Below, one piece after another: positions 45,583-54,953 of a DNA stretch of 64,000 nt. The translations under genes were made by a program, and so were the position numbers. Numbering within the stretch: position 1 is the stretch's first letter; every line of letters starts with the position of its first letter. The notes beneath the pieces were generated by a model. It ran no database searches. It had not been told where the DNA came from and saw only the letters and a program-made list of their open reading frames with translations. Source of the DNA: Helicobacter sp. 11-8110 (GTDB lineage Bacteria; Campylobacterota; Campylobacteria; Campylobacterales; Helicobacteraceae); contig NZ_NHYL01000005.1 in the NCBI RefSeq assembly GCF_003288905.1, positions 54,252 to 118,251 on the forward strand. The letters run 5' to 3'.

Positions 45583-46900
45583 TCACGCAACCTAAAATGT
45601 CTTCCCCTGCAATTTCAGTGATTTTTACTTTGTAATAACCGCTTGTGATTTCCTCATCAATGGTTTTGTCGTTGATTAAAATCTCCCCATCAATTTCAGG
45701 AGCAAATCTTAACTCTCGTCCTGCGTAGAAAAACTCGTGTTCTTTGGATTTGCCCTCAATAAGCGCTGTGATTTCTGCACCTTTTAGTTTTTTTAGATTT
45801 TGTTGGTATTGTTGTGTGAATATTTTGTTGATTTTCTTTAGCCTTGAATGGATTGTTTTACTAGGGATTTGCTCCATTGTAGCGCTTTTAGTTCCTTCCT
45901 CTTTGGAGTAGGCAAAGAAATTAATGCGATCAAAATAAAAATTTTCTACTAATTGACAAAGCTCATCAAATTCTTCTTCTCCTTCACCGGGATGTCCTAG
46001 AATAAAGCTAGTTCTAACAAAGCTATTGGGTGCTTTCCGCATCATTTCTAAAAGCTCCATAAACTCTCCACTTCTGCCCATAGTTTTAAGCACTTTTTGG
46101 GAAGCGTGTTGCAGTGGCATATCAAAGTAATTATGAAAAATTGGCGAATCAATAATTTTTTGAATAAGCTTCTTAGAGGTGGTGGAAGGGTAGAGATAAA
46201 GGATTCTAGCGCTTTTAATATTTACTCCCTCTTTGGCTAGATCTTCAATGCCACTAATAAGCTCTACAAGTCCATCTTTAATCCCTAAATCACGCAAATA
46301 AGAGCTAGAATCTTGAGAGATAAAAGTAAAATCACTATAGCCTTCAGAGGCAAGGTTGCGCACTTCTTTTAGAGTGGATTGAAGTGTGCGCGAATGCAAT
46401 TTGCCCTTAAAGCTTGGAATAGCACAAAAGCTGCATTTTTGATTACAGCCCTCTGAGAGCTTGATGTAAGCGTGTATTTTTGATCCGCTAATGATTCGCT
46501 TATTGGTCTCATTGGCTAAAAAGACTCCCTTTGCATTAGAGAGGATTCTCTCCCCCTTTTTGCGTTCTTCTATCATTTTGTCAATTTTGTCATAATCTCC
46601 CACGCCGGTGATAATATCAAGTTCAGGAATCTCCTCTTTTAGTTCTTTGGCATAGCGTTCGCTAAGGCAACCACTAGCTACTAGAATCGCCCCTTGTTTT
46701 TTTGTTTCTAGGGCTTCTAGTAGCGTTTGAATGCTTTCTTTTTTTGCTGCTTCAATAAATCCGCAAGTATTGACAATAATCACATCGGCTTCATTGATTT
46801 CTTGTGTGTTTTCATAATCACTAAGTTTGCCTAGCATCACCTCGCTATCAACGAGATTTTTAGTGCAACCTAGTGAAATAAGATGAAGTTTTTTTTGCAT
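45569..46900 (-). CDS. rimO: Ribosomal protein S12 methylthiotransferase RimO
   Basis: RimO adds a methylthio group to Asp of ribosomal protein S12, using two 4Fe-4S clusters. It has the UPF0004 domain ('ISLGCTKNLVDSEVMLG', 'VNTCGFIEAA'), the radical SAM core 'SEGCNQKCSFCAIPSFKGK' and a C-terminal TRAM domain. The ATG at 46900 (443 residues) is chosen: AAGG lies 8 bases upstream and it begins right after the ruvA stop; a longer frame to 46954 would overlap ruvA. It is coupled to tilS. Confidence 0.96.
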   Translation of the reverse strand: MQKKLHLISLGCTKNLVDSEVMLGKLSDYENTQEINEADVIIVNTCGFIEAAKKESIQTLLEALETKKQGAILVASGCLSERYAKELKEEIPELDIITGVGDYDKIDKMIEERKKGERILSNAKGVFLANETNKRIISGSKIHAYIKLSEGCNQKCSFCAIPSFKGKLHSRTLQSTLKEVRNLASEGYSDFTFISQDSSSYLRDLGIKDGLVELISGIEDLAKEGVNIKSARILYLYPSTTSKKLIQKIIDSPIFHNYFDMPLQHASQKVLKTMGRSGEFMELLEMMRKAPNSFVRTSFILGHPGEGEEEFDELCQLVENFYFDRINFFAYSKEEGTKSATMEQIPSKTIHSRLKKINKIFTQQYQQNLKKLKGAEITALIEGKSKEHEFFYAGRELRFAPEIDGEILINDKTIDEEITSGYYKVKITEIAGEDILGCVIGKA

Positions 46901-46901
46901 T

Positions 46902-47477
46902 TTATAAACCTTGTATTTTTTTGAGTGCGGCTTTAACCATTTGCCCCACCTCATTTTTTTCTAAACCTTTAATGGCTTTTTGAATAATATCATTTTTATA
47001 ACCTAGCGATTCAAGGGCTAGAATAACTTGATTATAATCTGAATCTTTGTGATTTGTCTCATTTTGGCTTAGCTCTAGCGACCAGCCAGAGAGTTCTACT
47101 AGGATTCTCCCTGCACTTTTTGGACCAATTCCAGGCACTCTTTGCATGGATTTAATGTCATTGTTTTCTACTACTTTAGCAAAAGTTTGTGGTGTATAGG
47201 TGGAGAGAATTGCCATAGCAACTTTGGGTCCTACGCCATTAATTTTAATGAGCGTATCAAAGAGTTTTTTTTCACTAGATTCTAAAAAGCCAAAGAGATT
47301 TTGTGCATCTTCGCGAATAATGTGTGTGGTAAGTAGCGTAATAGAATCGCCTTTGTTTTGAGTGATTTGGTTACTTGTTTGCAGAGAGATAAAAACTTCA
47401 TAGACAACTCCAGCGCAACTAATAGCTATCTTGGTGGGCTCTTTGGAGAAAATTTTTCCTTCTAGGGCAATAATCAT
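46902..47477 (-). CDS. ruvA: Holliday junction DNA helicase subunit RuvA
   Basis: RuvA binds four-way junctions and loads RuvB. The 191-residue protein has the OB domain start 'IIALEGKIFSKEP' and two helix-hairpin-helix motifs ('LIKINGVGPKVAMAIL' and 'MQRVPGIGPKSAGRIL'). The C-terminal RuvB-contact domain ends 'AALKKIQGL'. AGGAGACAAA is its ribosome site. Its neighbours are the FapA-family gene upstream and rimO downstream. Confidence 0.97.
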   Translation of the reverse strand: MIIALEGKIFSKEPTKIAISCAGVVYEVFISLQTSNQITQNKGDSITLLTTHIIREDAQNLFGFLESSEKKLFDTLIKINGVGPKVAMAILSTYTPQTFAKVVENNDIKSMQRVPGIGPKSAGRILVELSGWSLELSQNETNHKDSDYNQVILALESLGYKNDIIQKAIKGLEKNEVGQMVKAALKKIQGL

Positions 47478-47485
47478 TTTGTCTC

Positions 47486-49276
47486 CTATAAAACTAAATG
47501 GATTTTATCATTTTTAAAAATAACTCTTGAGGGCTCTCCAGCTTTTGGGATTAGCATAAATTCATTTTTGGGAGAATAGAAAACATAATGGATTTCATTG
47601 TATCCCACCCAACCACTTTGCACAATAATAGTGCCTTCTTTGGTTGCTAAATCAAGCTTATTTAAAGCATTGTAAGCCTGTTTGGAGAGTTCGCTTAGGG
47701 TGTTGATTTCTGCTTTTTTTTCTTTAAGTGCGATCACTCGTGCGTGGTATTCTTGGAATTTAGCAAGTAAGTAGCTTGGTGGATTTGTGTTAGTATTTTT
47801 GTAATGGATTAGAATCTTTCGCATTTCATTGGCGGTATTTTTGATTTTTTGCAGCTCTAGGCTTTCAACTTTTAATTCTTTGGTAAGCAAAATGGCTTCT
47901 TTAATTGAAGAATCTTTTTGGTCTAAAAGCTTTTGGTATAGCGCTTTGTTCTCTAGGCTATAATTGGCAGCAATGTAGAATCGGTTTTCACCCTTTTGCA
48001 TAAGAGAAACTTCAATTTTTTTGGTGGCGTATAAAAAGGCATTTGAATGCAGGGTTTGGATAATGATTTCTTCTGCATAAATTTTGCCTCCATACATTTG
48101 TTCCACTTCTACCCTTTGGGCTTCAATGATTCCAGTCTCTAGGGTTTTTATTTTGGCGGTTTTGGCTTGGAGATAGCCCTTGTGGTTTTTGATAGTGGCT
48201 GTTGTGGCATAGATTTTTGAATCTTGATGTGTAAAACCACCAATAAAAACTTCATTTGCGTTAATTTGTGCATTAGCCCCGACATTGCCTTGGATATTGA
48301 TTTTAGAGGCTTGGACTTTCATTCCTTGTCCAAGCGCTTCTTTGAGTGAATCAGTTTCGGTAATATTAATCTCTGTCCCACTTTCAATCTTGCCAATAAG
48401 TGAGCCGGTTGTTTTGAGATTGACTTCCTTAGTCTCTAGGCTATTTTCTATATAAAGATAATCATCTTCGTATTTTAAAATCCCGCCAATTGCAGCAAGA
48501 TAGCGAATCTCTAGAGGAGTTTCTTTGAGTTTAATGCTGTTGGGGTCAAATTTAAGTGTGCAGGGCTGATCAAGTGTTTTTGGATTTTCAGGGACTATAT
48601 ATTCACCGCGGATATTTCTACCAGGTTTGCCCTTGGTAGCTTTATGAAAAATGCAGATGATTTCATCGGCTATAAGCGTTTGGAAATTTTGAGTTACTTC
48701 TTTTTTGAATTCAAGTGAGCTCTCATTTGGCGGAATGTAGCCAAAGCTTTGAGAGAGTAGGTAATTGACTTCTTTTTTGAGCGGATATTTTAAGATGCTT
48801 AAAAAATCTTTTAAAGCTTGTTTTTCTTCTTCTTCTTTAATAAATAAAATACGATTCCATGCTTTGAATTTCTTGATTTGGAGATAGAGATTTTCAAATT
48901 CTTGTGCGTTAAACACAAATCCTTCTCGGAATGTTATAAAAGCTTTTGAGAAAAACTTATCAGTAATCATATGGAATCGTGTTTCTTTTTTTTCTTTTTT
49001 GAACACAAGAATAGAATAGCGTTGAGAGATGAGAAGGTTGGGTTCTAAGAGATTATTGTAATGGTTAAAAAAAGTATTGGCTTCGCTTTCTTTTAGCGAT
49101 TGGGGAGAGTAATCATAGGTTTTTTTGACATAGGTTGTGATTCCGCGTAATTCAAAATCAAGCGTATCTAAATTGCAACTTGATTGTGAAGCAATTTGCC
49201 TAAAAGCAAATTTAATATCCTCACATTCATTGATATAATAGGGTCTAAATGAGTTTTGCAAATCTTTTTTTAACAT
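47486..49276 (-). CDS. FapA (DUF342) family protein
   Basis: The 596-residue protein has an N-terminal alpha/beta part (about 1-200), then the DUF342/FapA core ('KATKGKPGRNIRGEYI' near 220; 'GGILKYEDDYLYIEN'). A right-handed beta-helix of hexapeptide-like repeats follows ('GANAQINANEVFIGG', 'AEEIIIQTLHSNAFLYA'), then a coiled coil (about 460-540). FapA-family proteins affect flagellar assembly or the cell envelope, with no known enzyme activity. It is first in the operon with ruvA. Divergent from murJ. Confidence 0.8.
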   Translation of the reverse strand: MLKKDLQNSFRPYYINECEDIKFAFRQIASQSSCNLDTLDFELRGITTYVKKTYDYSPQSLKESEANTFFNHYNNLLEPNLLISQRYSILVFKKEKKETRFHMITDKFFSKAFITFREGFVFNAQEFENLYLQIKKFKAWNRILFIKEEEEKQALKDFLSILKYPLKKEVNYLLSQSFGYIPPNESSLEFKKEVTQNFQTLIADEIICIFHKATKGKPGRNIRGEYIVPENPKTLDQPCTLKFDPNSIKLKETPLEIRYLAAIGGILKYEDDYLYIENSLETKEVNLKTTGSLIGKIESGTEINITETDSLKEALGQGMKVQASKINIQGNVGANAQINANEVFIGGFTHQDSKIYATTATIKNHKGYLQAKTAKIKTLETGIIEAQRVEVEQMYGGKIYAEEIIIQTLHSNAFLYATKKIEVSLMQKGENRFYIAANYSLENKALYQKLLDQKDSSIKEAILLTKELKVESLELQKIKNTANEMRKILIHYKNTNTNPPSYLLAKFQEYHARVIALKEKKAEINTLSELSKQAYNALNKLDLATKEGTIIVQSGWVGYNEIHYVFYSPKNEFMLIPKAGEPSRVIFKNDKIHLVL

Positions 49277-49326
49277 ATTCTAAAAGCTTTTTATGTAAAA
49301 ATATTGCCTTATTTTATCAAAAACCC

Positions 49327-49332
49327 TATAAG
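49327..49332 (+). promoter_or_regulatory. -10-like element of murJ
   Basis: TATAAG lies about 28 bases before the murJ ATG in the 83-base gap to the divergent FapA gene. No clear -35. Confidence 0.35.
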
Positions 49333-49359
49333 AAAAAGATTACATAAAGAGAATGACAA

Positions 49360-50769
49360 ATGTTTTTAAGGGCTTTTTTAACTAATAGTAGCGGAATCTT
49401 GGCTTCAAGAATCTTAGGATTTATTCGCGATTTGATGACAGCTAGCATTTTGGGAGCTGGGATTTATAGCGATATTTTTTTTGTGGCTTTTAAATTGCCT
49501 AATCTTTTTAGGCGAATTTTTGGGGAAGGAGCGTTTAATCAAGCTTTTTTACCTAGCTTTTTTCAAGCGCGATTCCGCGGTGGATTTGCCTTAAAGATTC
49601 TTGCAGTTTTTTGCGGAATCTTGTTTGTTTTATCAATGTTAGTTTGGAGCTTTCAAAAAGAAGTTACTAAGGTTTTGGCTTATGGGTTTAGCGATGAGAA
49701 TATCACACTTGCAGCGCCCCTAGTGGCGATTAATTTTTGGTATTTACTTTTGGTTTTTGTGGTAACTTTTTTGGGAGCAATGCTACAATATAAGCGAAAT
49801 TTTACCGCGTGGGCGTATTCTCCGGCACTTTTAAATTTGGCAATGATTGTGGCTTTGTTTTTAGCGCGAAATAGTCCTGCTTATGAGGCGGTTTTGTGGC
49901 TTAGTTACGGAGTTTTAGCTGGTGGAGTGGCACAGATTTTATTGCATTTTTATCCGATGTGGAGATTGAAGTTTTTTAGGCTTTTGTGCGTTGGTTTTAA
50001 GGAATTAGAGAGCAAAAAAGAAGCGGTAAATGCAAGTGTGAAATCTTTTTATAAACAATTTTTTCCTGCAATGATTGGGAGTTCTAGCGCACAACTAGCT
50101 TCCTTTATTGATACGCTTTTGGCATCTTTTTTGACAAGTGGGGCGATTTCGTATTTGTATTATGCAAACAGAATCTTTCAGCTTCCCTTAGCTATTTTTG
50201 CGATTGCAACTTCCACGGCGCTTTTTCCCTTGGTTGCTAAATATCTCAAAGAAAAGCAAGAGCTAAAAGCCCTAAAGGAGCTTTCTCGCTCTTTTTGGCT
50301 TTTGTGTTTTTTGCTTGGGGCTTGTGTGATTGGTGGGGTTTTGTTACAAAATGAAATTATTTGGCTTTTGTTTGAGAGGGGGCAGTTTGGGCGTGAGGAT
50401 ACGCTAGAGACAGCAGCAGTTTTTAGCGCTTATATGTTTGGGCTTTTACCTTTTGGGCTTTCTAGAATCTTTTCTTTATGGCTTTATTCGCAAAACAAAC
50501 AAGCTCTGGCAGCAAAAATCACAGCATTTTCTTTGGGTGTTGGGACAATTTGTTCGCTTATGTTAATGCAGTTTTATGGCGCGGTTGGTTTGGCAATAGC
50601 AGGAAGTATTAGTGGTTTTTTTGTATTTTTTCTAACCTTGCATTATTTTGGTTGGGGGAGATTTTTTAGCATTTTAAATCACCCCAAATGGCTTTTGATT
50701 ATTGTTGCTTTGTTAGCTTTGGAGATTGTTTTGATTATGTTTTTTAAACAATATATTTTTACGCTTTAG
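49360..50769 (+). CDS. murJ: Lipid II flippase MurJ
   Basis: MurJ flips lipid II across the inner membrane for peptidoglycan synthesis. The 469-residue protein has about 14 membrane helices. 'SRILGFIRDLMTASILGAG' and 'FKLPNLFRRIFGEGAFNQAFLP' split as 'FKLPNLFRRIFGEGAF' carry the family's conserved Arg residues; 'FIDTLLASFL' is also typical. The ATG at 49360 has a weak ribosome site (AAGAGAA). It ends 3 bases from the convergent radical SAM gene. Confidence 0.96.
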   Translation: MFLRAFLTNSSGILASRILGFIRDLMTASILGAGIYSDIFFVAFKLPNLFRRIFGEGAFNQAFLPSFFQARFRGGFALKILAVFCGILFVLSMLVWSFQKEVTKVLAYGFSDENITLAAPLVAINFWYLLLVFVVTFLGAMLQYKRNFTAWAYSPALLNLAMIVALFLARNSPAYEAVLWLSYGVLAGGVAQILLHFYPMWRLKFFRLLCVGFKELESKKEAVNASVKSFYKQFFPAMIGSSSAQLASFIDTLLASFLTSGAISYLYYANRIFQLPLAIFAIATSTALFPLVAKYLKEKQELKALKELSRSFWLLCFLLGACVIGGVLLQNEIIWLLFERGQFGREDTLETAAVFSAYMFGLLPFGLSRIFSLWLYSQNKQALAAKITAFSLGVGTICSLMLMQFYGAVGLAIAGSISGFFVFFLTLHYFGWGRFFSILNHPKWLLIIVALLALEIVLIMFFKQYIFTL

Positions 50770-50772
50770 GTA

Positions 50773-51690
50773 TTATTTGATAGCAAAAAATTCTATGCCA
50801 TTAATACTTTTTAACAAAATAATCCCTTCTTGCTGTAATTCTAAAAGTCTTTGAATGCTTGTTTTACTCCACAGGCTTTGTATGTCTGCTTTGCTCATAG
50901 GGCGTAGGGCTAGGGTTTTTAGAATCTCTTCTTTTGAAAGTTCTAAATTGTCTTTTTTGGAGCTTGTGATTCTCTTGGGTAAAAACACAGGTATGCCATA
51001 GCTTTTAAAAATCATTTCAAAGTTTTCTAGTAATTCTTGTGAAATAGGATTAACTTTGTAAGCAGGTGGTCTATCAATGCTGCCTATATCTAGTCTTTTT
51101 AGTCGCATTGGTGCTAGGAATCTTGCCATTTTTTGCACTTCTTTTAAATCATCATTCACGCCTTTGACAAAAAGAATTTCTGCATAAAGTTCTCCGCTAA
51201 AGTCGGAGCTAAATTGGTAGATTCCTTGCAAGATTTGCTCTAGGGAAATATTTTTAATGGGTCTATCGATTTTTTTAAAGACTTCAGGAGAGATGGCATC
51301 AAGAGAGAATTTGACTTTATCAAATAGCAAACAAGCCTTAGAAACACTTAAATCCCAAAGTAAAGAGCCATTGGTTAATAATAGGGTTTGCGTGTCGCCT
51401 TTTATGTCTTCTAGTCGTAGCATTAATTCGTATAAATTAGGGTAGAGTGTGGGCTCTCCATTTGCAGTAATGGTTAGGGATTGGATATTTTTAAATTTAT
51501 TTAGAGCTTCTTTTATGGCAGTTAGGATTGTATCAACTTCTAAGATATTTTGCATAGAATCTTGAGCTTTTTTGCCCTCTAGTTCGCAGTAGAGGCAGTC
51601 ATAATTGCATTGTTTGGTTTGGGGCGAGAGATCTACACCTAGCGATTCTCCAAACCTTCTTGAAGTAATAGGTCCAAAAATGATATTCAT
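50773..51690 (-). CDS. Radical SAM protein of unknown substrate
   Basis: The 305-residue protein begins 'IIFGPITSRRFGESLGVDLSP' split as 'GPITSRRFGESLGVDL' and has the CxxxCxxC cluster at C28, C32 and C35 ('QCNYDCLYCELEG'). 'SITANGEPTLYP' split as 'TANGEPTLYP' supplies the SAM-contact Glu. The C-terminal 60 residues look like a winged-helix ('LALRPMSKADIQSLWS'). This belongs to a conserved family near MoaA/TYW1 whose reaction is not known to me. Starts ATG 51690 with AAAGC; no operon partner. Confidence 0.85.
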   Translation of the reverse strand: MNIIFGPITSRRFGESLGVDLSPQTKQCNYDCLYCELEGKKAQDSMQNILEVDTILTAIKEALNKFKNIQSLTITANGEPTLYPNLYELMLRLEDIKGDTQTLLLTNGSLLWDLSVSKACLLFDKVKFSLDAISPEVFKKIDRPIKNISLEQILQGIYQFSSDFSGELYAEILFVKGVNDDLKEVQKMARFLAPMRLKRLDIGSIDRPPAYKVNPISQELLENFEMIFKSYGIPVFLPKRITSSKKDNLELSKEEILKTLALRPMSKADIQSLWSKTSIQRLLELQQEGIILLKSINGIEFFAIK

Positions 51691-51776
51691 AGCTTTTCCT
51701 AATGGTTAAGGGATTTTTTTAAGATTATAACACAAAGGTATTAAAGCAGATTTATAAAGTAGATTCTAAAGCAGAG

Positions 51777-51804
51777 ATAACTTTAGAGAAAACTCTAAAG
51801 TTAT
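51777..51804. terminator. Perfect 12-bp hairpin at the end of yceI
   Basis: ATAACTTTAGAG-AAAA-CTCTAAAGTTAT is a perfect 12-bp stem with a 4-base loop that includes the yceI stop. There is no T-run after it on the minus strand, so it may be a terminator or mRNA-stabilising hairpin. Confidence 0.6.
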
Positions 51805-52343
51805 TGTGGATTAGCAGTGAGCGTGAGTAGGATTTTAACTTCATCGCCTACTAGGCTATCTTTAAGATTAGATTCCCATACCACATCAAAATCAGAACGC
51901 TTGATTGTTGCATTAGCTTTGATTTGTAAGGTTGTGCCATTAAGTGTTTCTGTGCTTTGAAGCACGATAGGCTTTGTGATGCCTTTGATGGTTAAATCCC
52001 CATAAATTTTACCTGTTTCAAACTTAGTCATTTTAAAAGTCATATTTGGATATTTTTTAGAATCAAAAATATCTGCAGCGTTTAAATGTTCATCGCGTTT
52101 GGCATTAGCTGTATCAACAGAGGCAATTTCAACGCTACCTTCTAGCAAATTTAGGACTTTTTTAGCTGCATCATAGTCAATATTGGCACTGAATTTATCA
52201 AATTTTCCATCTACTTTGGTGAGTTTGAGATGAGAAATTTCAAAATTTACTTGAGAATTGTTTGGATCTAAGGCATACGGCTCAGCCAAAAGGGGACAGC
52301 TAAATAGAGCAACAAAAGCAGAAATAGATAAGATTTTTTTCAT
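51801..52343 (-). CDS. YceI-family periplasmic lipid-binding protein
   Basis: The 180-residue protein has a signal peptide (MKKILSIS..., cut near 'LLA|EPYALDP') and the YceI beta-barrel: 'VNFEISHLKLTKVDGKFDK', 'DEHLNAADIFDSKKYPNMTF' split as 'DEHLNAADIFDSKKYP', and 'IKGITKPIVL'. YceI barrels bind polyprenyl or fatty acyl chains in the periplasm. Length fits. AAGGATCG precedes the ATG, and a perfect extended -10 lies about 35 bases before. Monocistronic. Confidence 0.93.
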   Translation of the reverse strand: MKKILSISAFVALFSCPLLAEPYALDPNNSQVNFEISHLKLTKVDGKFDKFSANIDYDAAKKVLNLLEGSVEIASVDTANAKRDEHLNAADIFDSKKYPNMTFKMTKFETGKIYGDLTIKGITKPIVLQSTETLNGTTLQIKANATIKRSDFDVVWESNLKDSLVGDEVKILLTLTANPQ

Positions 52344-52376
52344 AGAACGATCCTTTTTTTTAGATTGAATATGGAG

Positions 52377-52382
52377 ATTATA
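52377..52382 (-). promoter_or_regulatory. Extended -10 of yceI
   Basis: The minus strand reads TGCTATAAT, a perfect extended -10 about 35 bases before the yceI ATG. Confidence 0.65.
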
Positions 52383-52788
52383 GCATATATTTTAGAAATT
52401 ATTTTTATGTGAAGGTGATTGGCTGTTTTGTGGGTGTTTAATTTTGTGTAGAGTAGGGGAGGGGTAGCGCTTGATGGGTTTGATGGTAAAGCGTAATGCA
52501 AAAGGTGCTAAGATGTAAATCCAAAAACCATAGCCCAAAAACTCTCATTTCTAATATATCAGGAAGAGGAGATAGGCTTTATATAAGCAAAAGATTTAAA
52601 TTCTATTGAACAATAGGTTTTAAATTACCTTAATTGGGCTTTTATATTGTCAATAGCTTTTAATGGTATTTTTTGTCATATAAAAAAATGGCATTATAAA
52701 TAACTTTTCTATATTTATTTTATATGATAAAATTGATGTTATTGTGGGTGGAGTGTGTCAAATGTAGCACTTATAGCTATGATTTGAA
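52383..52788. other. Gene-poor gap between yceI promoter and cmoB
   Basis: About 400 bases without a supported gene. The minus strand from about 52545 to 52400 is open for roughly 50 codons (reading 'GYGFWIYILAPFALRF') but has no start codon or ribosome site, so it may be a gene remnant. The 3' part (52650-52740) is very AT-rich with -10-like TATAAA and TATGATAAA words and an imperfect inverted repeat around AATGGTATTTTTT. No tRNA or known RNA was recognised. Confidence 0.4.
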
Positions 52789-53709
52789 CTATTTTTTTGC
52801 TTTGAGATAAGCTCTTTGTGGGGCAGGATAGCCTTCTATGGTTTTTGTCTTATCGGGGGTTAGAAAATCCTCCAAACTCTCTGCATTACTCCAAGGAGTT
52901 TTTCTTTGTTCATCGATGCCTGTTTTTAGGGTCGCAATATGCGTGATTTCTTTAAAACCACAAAATTCTAGCCAGTTTATAAAAGTTTTTAAGGTAGGGA
53001 TAAAATAGACATTGGGCATTTTGGCATAGCGTTTGTTGCGTGGGCAAAGGGCGATTTCCTCATCCCCTTCTAAAATAATGCTATCAAAAATTGCTTCCCC
53101 ACCTTGTTTTAGGGAATTGTAGATGGTTTTAATAGAATCGATGGGGCTTTTGCGATGATAAAGCACTCCAAGACAAAGTAAAATATCAAAGTTAATATCT
53201 AAAAAAGGCAAATCCTCAATGCCTAAAAGCTCAAAATTAAGCCTTGAATCTTGGATAAAAAACTGCATAAAATCAAATTGTAATTTGCATAAGGGCATAG
53301 GATCTAAGCCGATGATTTTTTGGGGATTTTCTTTAAGCATTCTAAACATATAATAGCCATTATTACAACCAATATCCCCTATGATTTTATTTTGTAAATT
53401 TAGATGAGGCTCTAGAATATTGTATTTAATGGCACTATTCCACTCGCTAAGAATCTCCAAAGAATTAATCTTAAAAGGTCCTTTTCTCCAAGGAATAAGG
53501 GTTTTGGCTACTTCTGTAATGTGGTGGAGTGAAGATTCTGTGAGATTGGGCAAAGAGAGATCAATAAAATCATCAAAGCTAAAAGTAGCATTTCCTAGCT
53601 CATTTTGGGGAAGGCTTTGCAAGGAGTTTAGGGATTCAAATAAAGGTGCAATGTGTTTGTGGGTTAATGCTAAATTGCGCTTTGCTTGGATTTCTTTTAG
53701 GCTTTGCAT
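52789..53709 (-). CDS. cmoB: tRNA U34 carboxymethyltransferase CmoB
   Basis: CmoB moves a carboxymethyl group from carboxy-SAM to 5-hydroxyuridine at tRNA position 34, giving cmo5U. The 306-residue Rossmann methyltransferase has 'KGPFKINSLEILSEWNSAI' split as 'RKGPFKINSLEI' and 'EWNSAIKYN', SAM motif 'IGDIGCNNGYYMFRML', 'CLGVLYHRKSPID' and 'GYPAPQRAYLKAKK' at the end. Length is near the E. coli enzyme (323). The start overlaps the upstream lipoprotein's stop (TAATG). cmoA is not in view. Confidence 0.92.
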   Translation of the reverse strand: MQSLKEIQAKRNLALTHKHIAPLFESLNSLQSLPQNELGNATFSFDDFIDLSLPNLTESSLHHITEVAKTLIPWRKGPFKINSLEILSEWNSAIKYNILEPHLNLQNKIIGDIGCNNGYYMFRMLKENPQKIIGLDPMPLCKLQFDFMQFFIQDSRLNFELLGIEDLPFLDINFDILLCLGVLYHRKSPIDSIKTIYNSLKQGGEAIFDSIILEGDEEIALCPRNKRYAKMPNVYFIPTLKTFINWLEFCGFKEITHIATLKTGIDEQRKTPWSNAESLEDFLTPDKTKTIEGYPAPQRAYLKAKK

Positions 53710-53912
53710 TAAAAAACTTCTTCTCTCATTTGGGGTTGTTTGCCATCTTTGTAGATGAGATTATCCGGGCAGGTCTCCACATAATTCCCTTGTGAATCAT
53801 AATAATAGCCCTTTTCATCCCAATAAGAATTAGAATATCCACATTCATTGCGATAAAGACAACCACTTAAAAAAGCGGAAATAATTAGGCTTTGAAGTAT
53901 CAAAAGTTTCAT
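53709..53912 (-). CDS. Small lipoprotein
   Basis: The 67-residue protein has a signal peptide with lipobox 'AFLSGC' (Cys18). The mature part of 50 residues is Tyr/Asn/Asp-rich ('SNSYWDEKGYYYDSQGNY') with two further Cys. AAGGAGTAAAA is the ribosome site. It overlaps cmoB by one base. No family is recognised; surface exposure is likely but unproven. Confidence 0.7.
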   Translation of the reverse strand: MKLLILQSLIISAFLSGCLYRNECGYSNSYWDEKGYYYDSQGNYVETCPDNLIYKDGKQPQMREEVF

Positions 53913-53927
53913 TTTTACTCCTTTGTT

Positions 53928-54953
53928 TTAGATTCTAGCAAATAAGATTCCCAAAAATCTCTCTCCAAGGATTTCTGGATCTATGAGTGTGCGGATTTTT
54001 GGTGAGAGGCGCATAAAAGATTCTAAACCAAAGTTTTGAATATACCACTCGCCAACTTGATCTAATCCCATATCCACAAGGATTTTATTTTGTCTGCCAA
54101 AGAAAATTTCCTTTGCACCTATTTTTGAAAAAAGTGTTTTAAGGTAAGAAAAATTAACTTCATAAGTCAAATCACTTTTTCCAAAAGATTCTAAAAGATG
54201 GGCTTGATAGGCTTTTGAAGTGGGATTTGAGAAGAAATTATCTGTGGTGTGGTTATGATAAAGTCGCAGTGAAAAAGCATTGCGTGGGTGGAGATTCCCA
54301 TAATCAAAAGTTAAAAATGCAAAAGATTTTGCACATAAGCTAAGTGAGTCTATAAATTCAGGCAATTTGGGTGGAATCTCACCGATTTCTATATTCATTG
54401 TTTGAGCGGTTTGTAAAATAATTTCTGGGGCGGGTTTGAAAATGAGTGAATTATTTTGTATGTATGCCATTTCGCCCTTAAAAAATAGCTCACAAGCAAA
54501 GGAATCAAAAAGTTCATTGCTTACAAAAAAGATAAAATCATAACCGCATTTTTGCAATTCTTGCAAAGAATTAAAAGTGATTAGGGGAGTATTTTGGGAT
54601 TTTGCAAAGGTTGATTTTTGAGTATTTTGGAGATTTTTAAGTGGCTCAATTGTGCAAAAATGAAGTTTTTCAAAAAGTGTAAAATGTGCTAGAAAATTTG
54701 CAATATCACTAATTAGATACCCCCTATCAGCACCTATTTCTACAATGGCGATTTTATTGGGCAAGAGTTTAAGCGATTGACTTAGAAAATTTTTAATAAA
54801 ATTAGCAATGCAATAGCCAAAAAAGAAACTCACACTCACGCTAGTGTAAAAATCCCCTTCTTTTCCAACTCTATGGTTTTGATAATAGCCTTTTTCTCCA
54901 TAAAGCCATTCTTGCATAAATTCTGAAAAAGACTGGAGATTAGAGGTTTTCAC
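53928..54953 (-). CDS. NDUFAF7/MidA-type SAM-dependent methyltransferase
   Basis: The 341-residue protein has 'SFSEFMQEWLYGEKGYY' at the start and 'VGKEGDFYTSVSVSFFFG', typical of the DUF185/COG1565 (NDUFAF7) family, with the SAM-binding strand 'IAIVEIGADRGYL'. The mitochondrial relative methylates a complex I subunit; the bacterial substrate is unknown to me. It overlaps the ABC-F gene end by 14 bases. Start ATG 54953. Confidence 0.82.
   Translation of the reverse strand: MKTSNLQSFSEFMQEWLYGEKGYYQNHRVGKEGDFYTSVSVSFFFGYCIANFIKNFLSQSLKLLPNKIAIVEIGADRGYLISDIANFLAHFTLFEKLHFCTIEPLKNLQNTQKSTFAKSQNTPLITFNSLQELQKCGYDFIFFVSNELFDSFACELFFKGEMAYIQNNSLIFKPAPEIILQTAQTMNIEIGEIPPKLPEFIDSLSLCAKSFAFLTFDYGNLHPRNAFSLRLYHNHTTDNFFSNPTSKAYQAHLLESFGKSDLTYEVNFSYLKTLFSKIGAKEIFFGRQNKILVDMGLDQVGEWYIQNFGLESFMRLSPKIRTLIDPEILGERFLGILFARI

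Noticed and set aside
46901..46954. Longer RimO start adding 18 residues
   Set aside because: It would overlap ruvA, and the added residues do not fit the family; the ATG at 46900 has AAGG at proper distance.
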